Positions 1-6,161 of a stretch of DNA of 7,400 nucleotides are shown in pieces. A program made the position numbers and the translations under genes. Source of the DNA: Pseudomonas sp. (GTDB lineage: Bacteria; Pseudomonadota; Gammaproteobacteria; Pseudomonadales; Pseudomonadaceae); assembly GCA_003525045.1 (NCBI GenBank), contig DQGF01000548.1, forward strand, positions 24,100 through 31,499, written 5' to 3'. Under the pieces are notes generated by a model that saw only the letters and a list, made by a program, of their open reading frames with translations, was not told where the DNA came from and did no database searches. Numbering within the stretch: the stretch's first letter is position 1; each line of letters opens with the position of its first letter.

Positions 1-646
1 AAAGGAAGGGAACCCCCGCCAGTAACGAGTCGAGGGTGGCCTTGCCCTTGTTCAACGGTGTCTGCCGGCCGGGCAGGTTGAGCATCAGCGCACAGGCGAT
101 GATGTAGAGGATCACGGTCGGCCCATACACCCAGACGCTGCCGAAGGCGTAGAGCAACCCGCCGAGGGCCGGGGCGACGATAGTGGCCGATTGTTGGGCT
201 GATTGTGCCGCGGCAACGGCACGGGGGAACAGCGCGCTGGGCACGATGCTTGGCAGCAGGGCCTGGGTGGTCGGCATCTCGAAGGAACGTGCGGCGCCGA
301 GCAGGAACGCGAGAATGAAGATCAACTCCCGGGTGACATGGTCGGTCGCGCTGCCGATGGCCAGTGACAGGGCAATCAGGGCTTGCAGGGATTGGCAGAT
401 TGCCGCGACCTTGCGCCGGTCATAACGGTCCGCGACATGTCCGGTGTGCAGCATGAACAGTACCCGTGGGGCAAATTCCACCAGACCGACCAAGCCCAGG
501 TCGAGCACATTGCCGGTCAGTTGATACAGGTTCCAGCCGATGGCCACGGTGAGCATCTGAAAGCCGCTGGCAGTAAACACCCGAGCCAGCCAGAACGCGA
601 TGAAAGGGCGGTGATGACGTAACAGCAGCGGTGCTTGGCTGGGCAT
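1..646 (-). CDS. MFS transporter, MFS_3/EntS-like (partial, C-terminus beyond window)
   Basis: This is a major facilitator superfamily transporter, probably a proton-coupled exporter of the inner membrane; the substrate cannot be read from the sequence. The reverse strand from ATG 646-644 is open to the left edge and gives 215 residues, about half of a usual protein of around 400 residues. Hydrophobic segments alternate regularly (about residues 15-40, 46-66, 82-100, 107-120, 143-165 and 168-190). The loop between the second and third carries GHVADRYDRRK at about 69-79, a good MFS motif A. The stretch AARSFEMPTTQALLP at about 118-132 is typical of the MFS_3 group, which includes the enterobactin exporter EntS. 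No strong ribosome-binding site precedes the ATG. The gene is divergent from cioA, and a hairpin lies just upstream of its start. Family assignment is firm; subfamily and substrate are inference. Confidence 0.85.
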   Translation of the reverse strand, partial: MPSQAPLLLRHHRPFIAFWLARVFTASGFQMLTVAIGWNLYQLTGNVLDLGLVGLVEFAPRVLFMLHTGHVADRYDRRKVAAICQSLQALIALSLAIGSATDHVTRELIFILAFLLGAARSFEMPTTQALLPSIVPSALFPRAVAAAQSAQQSATIVAPALGGLLYAFGSVWVYGPTVILYIIACALMLNLPGRQTPLNKGKATLDSLLAGVPFL

Positions 647-688
647 CTGAAGGCAAATCTGAGCGGGGGAGGGGTCGAGATTATCACC

Positions 689-713
689 AACCTGTAACTG
701 GAAGTTGCAGGTT
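689..713. repeat. Hairpin/inverted repeat upstream of MFS gene
   Basis: AACCTGTAAC at 689-698 pairs with GTTGCAGGTT at 704-713 around the five-base loop TGGAA: nine Watson-Crick pairs and one G-T pair. Neither side is followed by a T-run, so it is not an intrinsic terminator. It lies 43 bases upstream of the MFS start. On the minus strand it is immediately followed by TGATAAT, a plausible -10 element, so a regulator-binding operator is a reasonable but untested reading. Confidence 0.5.
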
Positions 714-831
714 GGGGAAATTTAGTTAGCTAGACACCGATCCGCTGGGGCGACGTCAGTGAGGCAACCTGTCACGCGGCAAAAGACCACAGCGTCCATC
801 GTCAAAAAGCGGACTACTCTTTCAACGTTGC

Positions 832-845
832 TTGATCCAGATCAA
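832..845. promoter_or_regulatory. Anr/FNR box upstream of cioAB
   Basis: TTGATCCAGATCAA matches the Anr/FNR consensus TTGAT-N4-ATCAA in all ten fixed positions. It lies 163 bases upstream of the cioA ATG. In P. aeruginosa the oxygen-sensing regulator Anr is known to repress cioAB at low oxygen, which fits this oxidase being used aerobically or when the haem-copper oxidases are poisoned. Whether Anr represses or activates here depends on where transcription starts, which I cannot determine. Confidence 0.8.
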
Positions 846-1007
846 GACCCTTGGTGGAAATGATCCGACGGCCAGATGGCCAGACTCCCTACGTTTGTGA
901 TGTTTGCAAAAAAAGAACGAATTCAAATTCGCCACACTCCATATCCGTGGGGGCAGTGGGTGTAGGCCGCAAGCCTTCAGCCGGTATTACCTGACAGAGG
1001 AAGACTT

Positions 1008-2447
1008 ATGTTCGGTTTGGAGGCGCTTGATCTCGCCCGAATTCAATTCGCGTTCACCATCTCTTTCCACATTCTGTTCCCGGCCATCACCATCGGCCTG
1101 GCGAGTTACCTGGCGGTGCTCGAAGGGCTGTGGCTGAAAACCAACAACGACACTTACCGCGACCTGTACCACTTCTGGTCGAAGATCTTTGCCGTCAACT
1201 TTGGCATGGGCGTGGTCTCGGGGCTGGTCATGGCTTATCAGTTCGGCACCAACTGGAGTCGCTTCTCGGACTTCGCCGGTTCCGTGACCGGGCCATTGCT
1301 GACGTATGAAGTGCTCACGGCTTTCTTTCTCGAAGCCGGTTTCCTCGGGGTCATGCTGTTCGGCTGGAACAAGGTAGGGCGCAACCTGCACTTTTTCGCC
1401 ACGGTCATGGTCGCCATCGGCACCCTGATCTCGACCTTCTGGATTCTCGCTTCCAACAGCTGGATGCAGACCCCGCAAGGCTACGAAATCGTCAACGGCC
1501 AAGTCATTCCAGTGGACTGGCTGGCGGTGATCTTCAACCCGTCGTTTCCATACCGCCTGTTGCACATGTCGACGGCGGCGTTCGTCGCGACCGCCTTCTT
1601 CGTTGGCTCCTCGGCGGCGTGGCACTTGTTGCGCGGCAAGGACAGCCCGGCAATCCGCACCATGCTCTCGATGGCCATGTGGATGGCCTTGATCGTGGCG
1701 CCGATACAAGCCGTCATCGGTGACTTCCACGGCCTCAACACGCTTGAGCACCAGCCGGCAAAAATTGCTGCGATCGAAGGCCACTGGGAAAATCACGGTG
1801 ATGAACCGACCCCGCTGATCCTGTTCGGCTGGCCGGATATGAAAGAGGAACGGACCAAATTCGCGGTCGAGATTCCCTACCTGGGCAGCCTGATTCTCAC
1901 GCACTCGCTGGACAAACAGGTGCCGGCGCTCAAGGAGTTCCCGCCTGAAGACCGGCCGAATTCGACCATCGTGTTCTGGTCGTTCCGGGTCATGGTGGGT
2001 CTGGGCATGCTGATGATTTTCACCGGTCTGTGGAGCCTGTGGCTGCGCAAAAGCGACAAGCTGTATACCTCGCGACCGTTCCTGTATTTGGCGTTGTGGA
2101 TGGGCCCGTCCGGCCTGATCGCGATTCTCGCCGGTTGGTTCACCACTGAAATCGGCCGTCAGCCGTGGGTGGTCTACGGCCTGATGCGCACGGCGGATGC
2201 ATCCTCCAATCACAGCTTCATGCAGATGAGCATCACGTTGGTCCTGTTCGTCGTGGTGTATTTCGCGCTGTTCGGTGCCGGTCTGGGCTACATGATGCGC
2301 CTGGTGCGCAAAGGACCGAAGATCGACGAAGGCAAGGAAACCAACGAAGGTGGTCCTGGCAAGAAACGCACGCCGGCTCGTCCGCTTTCCGCTGCCGACG
2401 ATGACGCCGACGCTGATAGCAGCCCCAGCCTGACCAAGGAGATTTGA
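1008..2447 (+). CDS. cioA: Cyanide-insensitive bd-type quinol oxidase subunit I (CioA)
   Basis: This is the haem-bearing core subunit of the cyanide-insensitive oxidase, which oxidises ubiquinol and reduces O2 to water at the inner membrane. The 479-residue protein is polytopic. Likely counterparts of E. coli CydA haem ligands are His21, His186 (in PYRLLH) and Met329 (in FWSFRVM). The acidic pair Glu101/Glu109 lies in LLTYEVLTAFFLEAGF. The quinol-loop segment QPAKIAAIEGHW is at 249-260. The periplasmic Q loop is short, about 64 residues fewer between ligands than in E. coli CydA, as is usual for the Cio group. Residues 435-479 form a charged, non-membrane tail with an Asp-rich patch. The start is supported by GAGG seven bases upstream. 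cioB follows after three bases. An Anr box lies upstream. Confidence 0.96.
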   Translation: MFGLEALDLARIQFAFTISFHILFPAITIGLASYLAVLEGLWLKTNNDTYRDLYHFWSKIFAVNFGMGVVSGLVMAYQFGTNWSRFSDFAGSVTGPLLTYEVLTAFFLEAGFLGVMLFGWNKVGRNLHFFATVMVAIGTLISTFWILASNSWMQTPQGYEIVNGQVIPVDWLAVIFNPSFPYRLLHMSTAAFVATAFFVGSSAAWHLLRGKDSPAIRTMLSMAMWMALIVAPIQAVIGDFHGLNTLEHQPAKIAAIEGHWENHGDEPTPLILFGWPDMKEERTKFAVEIPYLGSLILTHSLDKQVPALKEFPPEDRPNSTIVFWSFRVMVGLGMLMIFTGLWSLWLRKSDKLYTSRPFLYLALWMGPSGLIAILAGWFTTEIGRQPWVVYGLMRTADASSNHSFMQMSITLVLFVVVYFALFGAGLGYMMRLVRKGPKIDEGKETNEGGPGKKRTPARPLSAADDDADADSSPSLTKEI

Positions 2448-2450
2448 GTC

Positions 2451-3458
2451 ATGGGTATTGATCTTCCGCTGATCTGGGCCGTGATCATCATCTTCGGCAT
2501 CATGATGTACGTGGTCATGGACGGCTTCGATTTGGGCATCGGGATCCTCTTCCCGTTCATCAAGGGCAAGACCGACCGTGACGTCATGATGAACACCGTC
2601 GCGCCGGTCTGGGACGGCAACGAAACCTGGCTGGTACTGGGTGGCGCGGCATTGTTCGGCGCCTTTCCATTGGCCTATTCGGTGGTGCTGTCGGCGCTGT
2701 ACCTGCCGCTGATTTTCATGCTGATCGGGCTGATTTTCCGCGGCGTGGCCTTCGAGTTCCGCTTCAAGGCCAAGGACGACAAGCGCCACCTCTGGGATAA
2801 AGCCTTCATCGGTGGCTCGGTCGCCGCTACCTTCTTCCAGGGTGTCGCGCTGGGTGCGTTTATCGATGGGCTGCCGGTGGTCAATCGCCAGTTCGCCGGT
2901 GGTTCACTGGACTGGCTGACGCCGTTCACCCTGTTCTGTGGCGCGGCGCTGGTGGTGGCGTATGCGCTGCTCGGTTGCACCTGGCTGATCATGAAAACCG
3001 AAGGCAAGTTGCAGGAGCAGATGCATGACCTGGCGCGGCCATTGGCATTTGTGCTGCTGGCAGTGATCGGTGTCGTCAGTATCTGGACGCCGTTGGCTCA
3101 CGCCGAGATTGCCGCGCGCTGGTTCACCCTGCCAAACCTGTTCTGGTTCCTGCCGGTACCGATTCTGGTGCTGGTGACCCTGTACGGACTGATCCGCGCC
3201 GTGGCCCGCAATGCGCATTACACGCCGTTCCTGCTGACCCTGGTGCTGATTTTTCTCGGCTACAGCGGTCTGGGCATCAGTTTGTGGCCGAACATCGTGC
3301 CGCCCTCGATCTCGATCTGGGACGCCGCGGCACCGCCGCAAAGCCAGGGCTTCATGCTGGTGGGTACGTTGTTCATTATCCCGTTTATCCTGGGCTACAC
3401 CTTCTGGAGCTACTACGTGTTCCGCGGCAAGGTCACCCACGAAGATGGCTATCACTAG
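2451..3458 (+). CDS. cioB: Cyanide-insensitive bd-type quinol oxidase subunit II (CioB)
   Basis: This is the second large subunit, partner of CioA in the membrane heterodimer; it structurally supports the haem-bearing subunit. The 335-residue protein has about eight or nine hydrophobic segments. It carries the CydB-family signatures MDGFDLGIG near residues 23-31 and WDGNETWLVLGGAALFGAFP at 54-73. The length equals that expected for CioB and is shorter than E. coli CydB (379). The start ATG lies three bases after the cioA stop. Its ribosome-binding site AAGGAG (2436-2441) is inside the end of cioA, so the two are probably translated in step. The protein ends in a short charged tail (GKVTHEDGYH). 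Confidence 0.96.
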   Translation: MGIDLPLIWAVIIIFGIMMYVVMDGFDLGIGILFPFIKGKTDRDVMMNTVAPVWDGNETWLVLGGAALFGAFPLAYSVVLSALYLPLIFMLIGLIFRGVAFEFRFKAKDDKRHLWDKAFIGGSVAATFFQGVALGAFIDGLPVVNRQFAGGSLDWLTPFTLFCGAALVVAYALLGCTWLIMKTEGKLQEQMHDLARPLAFVLLAVIGVVSIWTPLAHAEIAARWFTLPNLFWFLPVPILVLVTLYGLIRAVARNAHYTPFLLTLVLIFLGYSGLGISLWPNIVPPSISIWDAAAPPQSQGFMLVGTLFIIPFILGYTFWSYYVFRGKVTHEDGYH

Positions 3459-3459
3459 T

Positions 3460-3525
3460 CCTGTAGGAGCCGAGCTTGGTCCGGGCGGCGCTCCGACGAT
3501 GGTCGTCATCACAGACGCCATCGAT
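3460..3525. repeat. REP-like element between cioB and the small-subunit gene
   Basis: Starting two bases after the cioB stop, the sequence CTGTAGGAGCCGAGCTTGG resembles the TGTAGGAGC(C)GAGCTTG core of Pseudomonas fluorescens REP elements. It contains GGAGC (3466-3470) pairing with GCTCC (3490-3494). Next to it is a compact hairpin GACGA-TGG-TCGTC (3495-3507). REP elements normally lie between genes; in a transcript such hairpins can block 3' exonuclease decay and so alter the ratio of cioAB to downstream mRNA. The boundaries are approximate and the match is from memory of the family core. Confidence 0.6.
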
Positions 3526-3547
3526 CTTAACGAGAGGGTTGAAAGCA

Positions 3548-3715
3548 ATGACCAACAAACATTCCTTGCACGACATTGAACAGGCCGAAAAAAAGCCGCT
3601 CTGGCAGCGACTGGGCTGGCTGGCGATGATCTGGACTGGCAGCGTGGTGGCGCTGTTCATCGTCGCAAGCCTGATGCGCATGTTCATGAACGCCGCAGGC
3701 CTGTCGACTCACTGA
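3548..3715 (+). CDS. DUF2474-type small membrane protein of the Cio oxidase operon
   Basis: This 55-residue protein has one hydrophobic segment at about residues 22-46 (LGWLAMIWTGSVVALFIVAS and following). It has a hydrophilic, charged N-terminus (EQAEKKPLWQR) and a short tail NAAGLSTH. This is the pattern of DUF2474 proteins, which are typically encoded right after cioAB in Pseudomonas. By analogy with CydX of E. coli cytochrome bd it may be a small accessory subunit of the oxidase, but that role is inference. I chose ATG 3548 because GAGAGGG lies nine bases upstream; a longer in-frame start at 3476 would fall inside the REP-like element and adds nothing family-like. The gene is 89 bases after cioB and precedes the operon terminator. 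Confidence 0.85.
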   Translation: MTNKHSLHDIEQAEKKPLWQRLGWLAMIWTGSVVALFIVASLMRMFMNAAGLSTH

Positions 3716-3757
3716 TTTCGCGACATCCCATCCCATTGCCTTGCGGCACGGATTTAC

Positions 3758-3784
3758 AACCCTCCTGTACCGGAGGGTTTTTTT
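3758..3784 (+). terminator. Intrinsic terminator of the cioAB operon
   Basis: AACCCTCC (3758-3765) pairs perfectly with GGAGGGTT (3772-3779) around a six-base loop, and is followed by an uninterrupted T-run through 3784. It lies 43 bases after the small-subunit stop. On the opposite strand the stem is followed only by TTGTAAAT, so it probably serves mainly the plus strand, while sitting just past the end of the convergent rlmG. Confidence 0.92.
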
Positions 3785-3793
3785 CGCCTGGTA

Positions 3794-4924
3794 TTATTTT
3801 CGGGCTTTGAGAATCACGAACTTGGGTGTCGCTGCCACTTGTTCGACGCCGCGGAACAGGCGTGCGAGCTTGCTGTGATACCCCAAGTGACGGTTGCCGA
3901 CGATGTACAGTGCGCCGCCCACCACCAGGGCTTCACGTGCCTGTTGGAACATGCGCCAGGCCAGGAAGTCGCCGACGACTTGTTGCTGGTGAAACGGTGG
4001 GTTGCACAGCACTACGTCCAGCGACTGAGGTTCCTGCCCGGCCAAACCATCGGCGGCACGCACAATGACTTGCCGATCACCCAGTGCCGTGCGCCAGTTT
4101 TCGGCCGCCGATTGCACGGCCATGAACGACTCGTCTACCAGCGTGTAGAGGGCTTCAGGGTTTTGCAGAGCGCTGGCGATGGCCAGAACGCCGTTACCGC
4201 AACCGAGGTCAGCGACCCGCGCTGCGCCGAGGTTCTTTGGCAAGTGCGGCAAAAACGCTCGCGTGCCGATATCCAGACCTTCGCGGCAGAACACATTGGC
4301 GTGGTTGAGCAGTTCGATCGCCGGTTCGTCGAGTCGATAGCGGGTCGGGTAGGGTGAGGTGACGGGACCTTTGGCTTCAGCATCAGCATCAGCGATCAGC
4401 AGCCGGGCTTTCTTCACTGCCAGCGAGGCGTGCACCGGCCCGATGTAACGCTCCAGCAGATCGCCCGCGGCGCGGGGCAGATGCTTGATCATGGCGCCGG
4501 CAATCACTTGGGCGCCGGGTGCCAATTGACCTTGCAGGCGGATCAGTTGCTCCTCCAGCAAGGCCAGGGTTTTCGGCACCCGGACCAGTACCCGGTCAAA
4601 CGGGCCCATGAGCGCTTCGCTGGCAGGTACGCTCGGCACCGCATCGAACGCCTGACCGTTACGGATCAGGTTCTTTTCCAGCCCCTGGAAGGCCAGGAAC
4701 GAATCACCGCTGCTGATCACCTGGACCTTGCCCAGCAGACTGGCGGCCAATGCGCCGAAGCTGTCATTGAGCACCAACACCCGAGTGTCCGCGCTTGGTT
4801 GCTGTTGAGCCAGATAATTGAGCAGGTACTCGTCCGCGGCATCGAATGCCTGCAGCGGTTCGTCCTGCTGTTCGGGCTGGCGGATCAGATCGAGTCGGGC
4901 AAAGGGTGTTTCGAGCGAGGGCAT
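3794..4924 (-). CDS. rlmG: 23S rRNA (guanine(1835)-N2)-methyltransferase RlmG
   Basis: This is an S-adenosylmethionine-dependent enzyme that methylates the exocyclic amine of a guanine in 23S rRNA (G1835 in E. coli numbering); it is cytoplasmic. At 376 residues it is almost the same length as E. coli RlmG (378). It shows the two-lobed RsmC/RlmG architecture: a degenerate N-terminal methyltransferase-like half (about 1-185) and a catalytic C-terminal half. Motif I is ADLGCGNG at 238-245, the acidic residue of motif II is in TLVDES near 264, and the catalytic NPPFHQ is at 308-313. The related enzyme RsmC shares NPPF, but overall likeness and length favour RlmG. ATG 4924 is the only sensible start: a stop lies six codons upstream (4940-4942). 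The ribosome-binding site is weak. Confidence 0.92.
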   Translation of the reverse strand: MPSLETPFARLDLIRQPEQQDEPLQAFDAADEYLLNYLAQQQPSADTRVLVLNDSFGALAASLLGKVQVISSGDSFLAFQGLEKNLIRNGQAFDAVPSVPASEALMGPFDRVLVRVPKTLALLEEQLIRLQGQLAPGAQVIAGAMIKHLPRAAGDLLERYIGPVHASLAVKKARLLIADADAEAKGPVTSPYPTRYRLDEPAIELLNHANVFCREGLDIGTRAFLPHLPKNLGAARVADLGCGNGVLAIASALQNPEALYTLVDESFMAVQSAAENWRTALGDRQVIVRAADGLAGQEPQSLDVVLCNPPFHQQQVVGDFLAWRMFQQAREALVVGGALYIVGNRHLGYHSKLARLFRGVEQVAATPKFVILKARK

Positions 4925-5092
4925 GGGGGACTCTGGGTATCAACGGGGTAATCAACAGGTCTCCCGCGGCCCTGGGCGTTGTAGCGCGAGACCATCCGAG
5001 CGTACTACGTCGTGAAGTTTCACACGTCATCACTCCGGGAGGACCGCAAATGGTACGTTTTTTTCTTCGGGATTACTCGCAGGTTTTATCGA

Positions 5093-5827
5093 TCAGCGAA
5101 TCGGGTTGCTATTGAGATAGCCATCCTTGGCTGCGGCAATGACTGCCGCGATCTTGTTATTGACACCGAGTTTCCCAATCGCGCTCTGCACATGAAAATT
5201 GATGGTGCGAGGGCTGAGGTTGAGAATTCTGGCGCTCTCATACGCAGTCTTGCCATCGGCTGCCAGTTTCAATACGTCCACTTCTCTAGCGGATAGATGC
5301 GATGCAGGCGGTTTCTCGGCTTTTTTTGGCAAGGTCTTCGCGATCAAAGCATGCAGATGGCGGCCCATGAATACCGAAAAGCCAAGATTCTCATACAGTT
5401 CAAACGCAGTGATCGGGCAATGGCTTCTGGCGAGGCTCAGAATGCTGCAAAACCCGGTATTCTCGTCACGGATAGAGTGTGACCATCCATGCTGCAGGCC
5501 TTGGGCTTCAAGTGCTTCCCACAGAGTCGGAACATTGGCGAAAAGTTCTTCACTCCACAGGATGGGCAACATAGATTGATTGCAATGAGCCACTACCGGG
5601 TCTATTGCACTTAGTTTTTTCTGTTCATATTCCTGGTTCCAGGCACTAGGGTAATTGTTGAGTTTGACAGTGTTGAACTGGTCGATTTTCGTTTGATAAG
5701 TTGTTGAAAATGCGAAAAATTTAAACCCTATGTTTTTCGCAAAGCCCAATGCGATGTTGTATGCGGTGTCAATCTCCGTTGTGCACGACAGTTGGTTTAG
5801 TTGTGACTCGGTCCACCTTTCCATCAT
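5093..5827 (-). CDS. LuxR-family regulator with AHL-binding domain (LuxR solo in this window)
   Basis: This is a quorum-sensing type transcription regulator. From ATG 5827 the protein has 244 residues. The N-terminal autoinducer-binding domain (about 20-160) keeps residues equivalent to TraR W57, Y61, D70, W85 and G113 (here W63, Y67, D76, W91, G114). The C-terminal LuxR helix-turn-helix (about 177-235, LSAREVDVLKLAADGKT) keeps the equivalents of E178, L182 and G188 (E182, L186, G192). The intact W and Y argue for an acyl-homoserine-lactone ligand, not the plant-signal subgroup (PsoR/OryR type), which has substitutions there. GGAGA at 5831-5835 supports ATG 5827 or the adjacent ATG 5824 over a GTG at 5881. 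No luxI-type synthase is in the window. The gene is AT-richer than its neighbours (35% GC in the line 5701-5760), suggesting a different history. Confidence 0.92.
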   Translation of the reverse strand: MMERWTESQLNQLSCTTEIDTAYNIALGFAKNIGFKFFAFSTTYQTKIDQFNTVKLNNYPSAWNQEYEQKKLSAIDPVVAHCNQSMLPILWSEELFANVPTLWEALEAQGLQHGWSHSIRDENTGFCSILSLARSHCPITAFELYENLGFSVFMGRHLHALIAKTLPKKAEKPPASHLSAREVDVLKLAADGKTAYESARILNLSPRTINFHVQSAIGKLGVNNKIAAVIAAAKDGYLNSNPIR

Positions 5828-5889
5828 GAGTCTCCATTCATTCTTTCCGATTGGCGCCAAATTGGATCCAAGATCCGGCACGCATTGAT

Positions 5890-5907
5890 TGTAGGATGAA
5901 TCCTACA
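5890..5907. promoter_or_regulatory. 18-bp perfect palindrome upstream of the luxR-type gene
   Basis: TGTAGGATGAATCCTACA consists of two 8-bp arms (TGTAGGAT / ATCCTACA) around a GA centre. It starts 63 bases upstream of the luxR-type ATG. Read on the minus strand, one arm runs into TACAAT, a fair -10 hexamer, so a bound regulator could block transcription of the gene. The size fits a lux box (18-20 bp), but it lacks the common CT-N12-AG frame, so the cognate regulator is unknown. Confidence 0.5.
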
Positions 5908-6041
5908 CCAAGGGTGAGAATTTTTAGCTTGGCTCGCGTATTAAAATCTAAATATCTAGTTCTAATAAAAATAGGCAGAGCAAAAGAGTTTTGAATGTCG
6001 GGTTTAATATGATTTTCCTGTGACTACATTGATGCAGGGAG

Positions 6042-6069
6042 TTGTGAAAAAAATGTGAAAATATGTAAT
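6042..6069 (+). promoter_or_regulatory. Possible fpr promoter
   Basis: TTGTGA at 6042-6047 and TGTAAT at 6064-6069, 16 bases apart, resemble a sigma-70 -35/-10 pair. They would give a leader of about 85 bases before the fpr start. The surrounding DNA is so AT-rich that such pairs can occur by chance (GATAAT at 6071-6076 is an alternative -10), so this is a weak call. Confidence 0.3.
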
Positions 6070-6161
6070 TGATAATGCCTGTTAAAGGCACTACAAATCG
6101 TCGGTGTTTAATTCCGTTGCTTTGCGGGACACTGGACGCTATCAGTTGAATGGAGCGACCC

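Larger units (their letters stand above)
647..1007. promoter_or_regulatory. Divergent intergenic region between MFS gene and cioA
   Basis: These 361 bases hold no gene I can support. The visible structure is a 10-bp-stem inverted repeat at 689-713 near the MFS start, an Anr/FNR-type box at 832-845, a small inverted repeat CGAATT-CA-AATTCG at 918-931, and a good ribosome-binding site for cioA (GAGG at 997-1000, seven bases before the ATG). I could not place a convincing -35/-10 pair for either direction by eye. The long distance from the Anr box to the cioA start implies a 5' untranslated leader of roughly 100 bases or more. Confidence 0.6.
5828..6161. promoter_or_regulatory. AT-rich divergent intergenic region between luxR-type gene and fpr
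   Basis: These 334 bases contain no gene I can support. The middle is very AT-rich (16 G+C of 60 in 5941-6000). It contains an 18-bp perfect palindrome at 5890-5907 on the luxR side and a possible sigma-70-like promoter for fpr at 6042-6069. The fpr ribosome-binding site GGAG is at 6152-6155. In several Pseudomonas, fpr is controlled by the divergently encoded LysR-type FinR; here the divergent neighbour is the LuxR-type gene. I did not find a site I could assign to FinR. Confidence 0.6.

Noticed and set aside
904..1137. A short plus-strand open frame across the cioA start
   Set aside because: It overlaps cioA in another frame, has no good ribosome-binding site and no recognisable sequence.
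987..2789. A 600-codon open frame on the minus strand opposite cioA and cioB
   Set aside because: It is antisense to two firmly identified genes. Its translation is rich in His, Gln, Arg and Asp with no membrane or domain pattern, as expected for an antisense shadow in GC-rich DNA.
1008..3458. Canonical cytochrome bd-I (cydAB) identity
   Set aside because: The short Q loop, the 479- and 335-residue lengths and the following DUF2474-type gene match the cyanide-insensitive Cio group better than the long-Q-loop E. coli CydAB.
2904..3548. A 214-codon minus-strand open frame opposite cioB
   Set aside because: It is low-complexity, rich in Gln, Arg and His, and antisense to cioB, with no recognisable domain.
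4430..4951. Plus-strand open frames opposite rlmG (also 3839-4357)
   Set aside because: They are antisense to a full-length RlmG with intact motifs and show no family resemblance of their own.
5828..5881. Longer form of the luxR-type gene starting at GTG 5881
   Set aside because: The extra 18 residues have no counterpart in LuxR proteins, whereas GGAGA at 5831-5835 sits correctly before ATG 5827/5824.
6150..6161. Upstream ATG for fpr at 6150
   Set aside because: The ribosome-binding site GGAG overlaps this ATG and is ideally spaced for ATG 6162, which gives the usual 258-residue protein.
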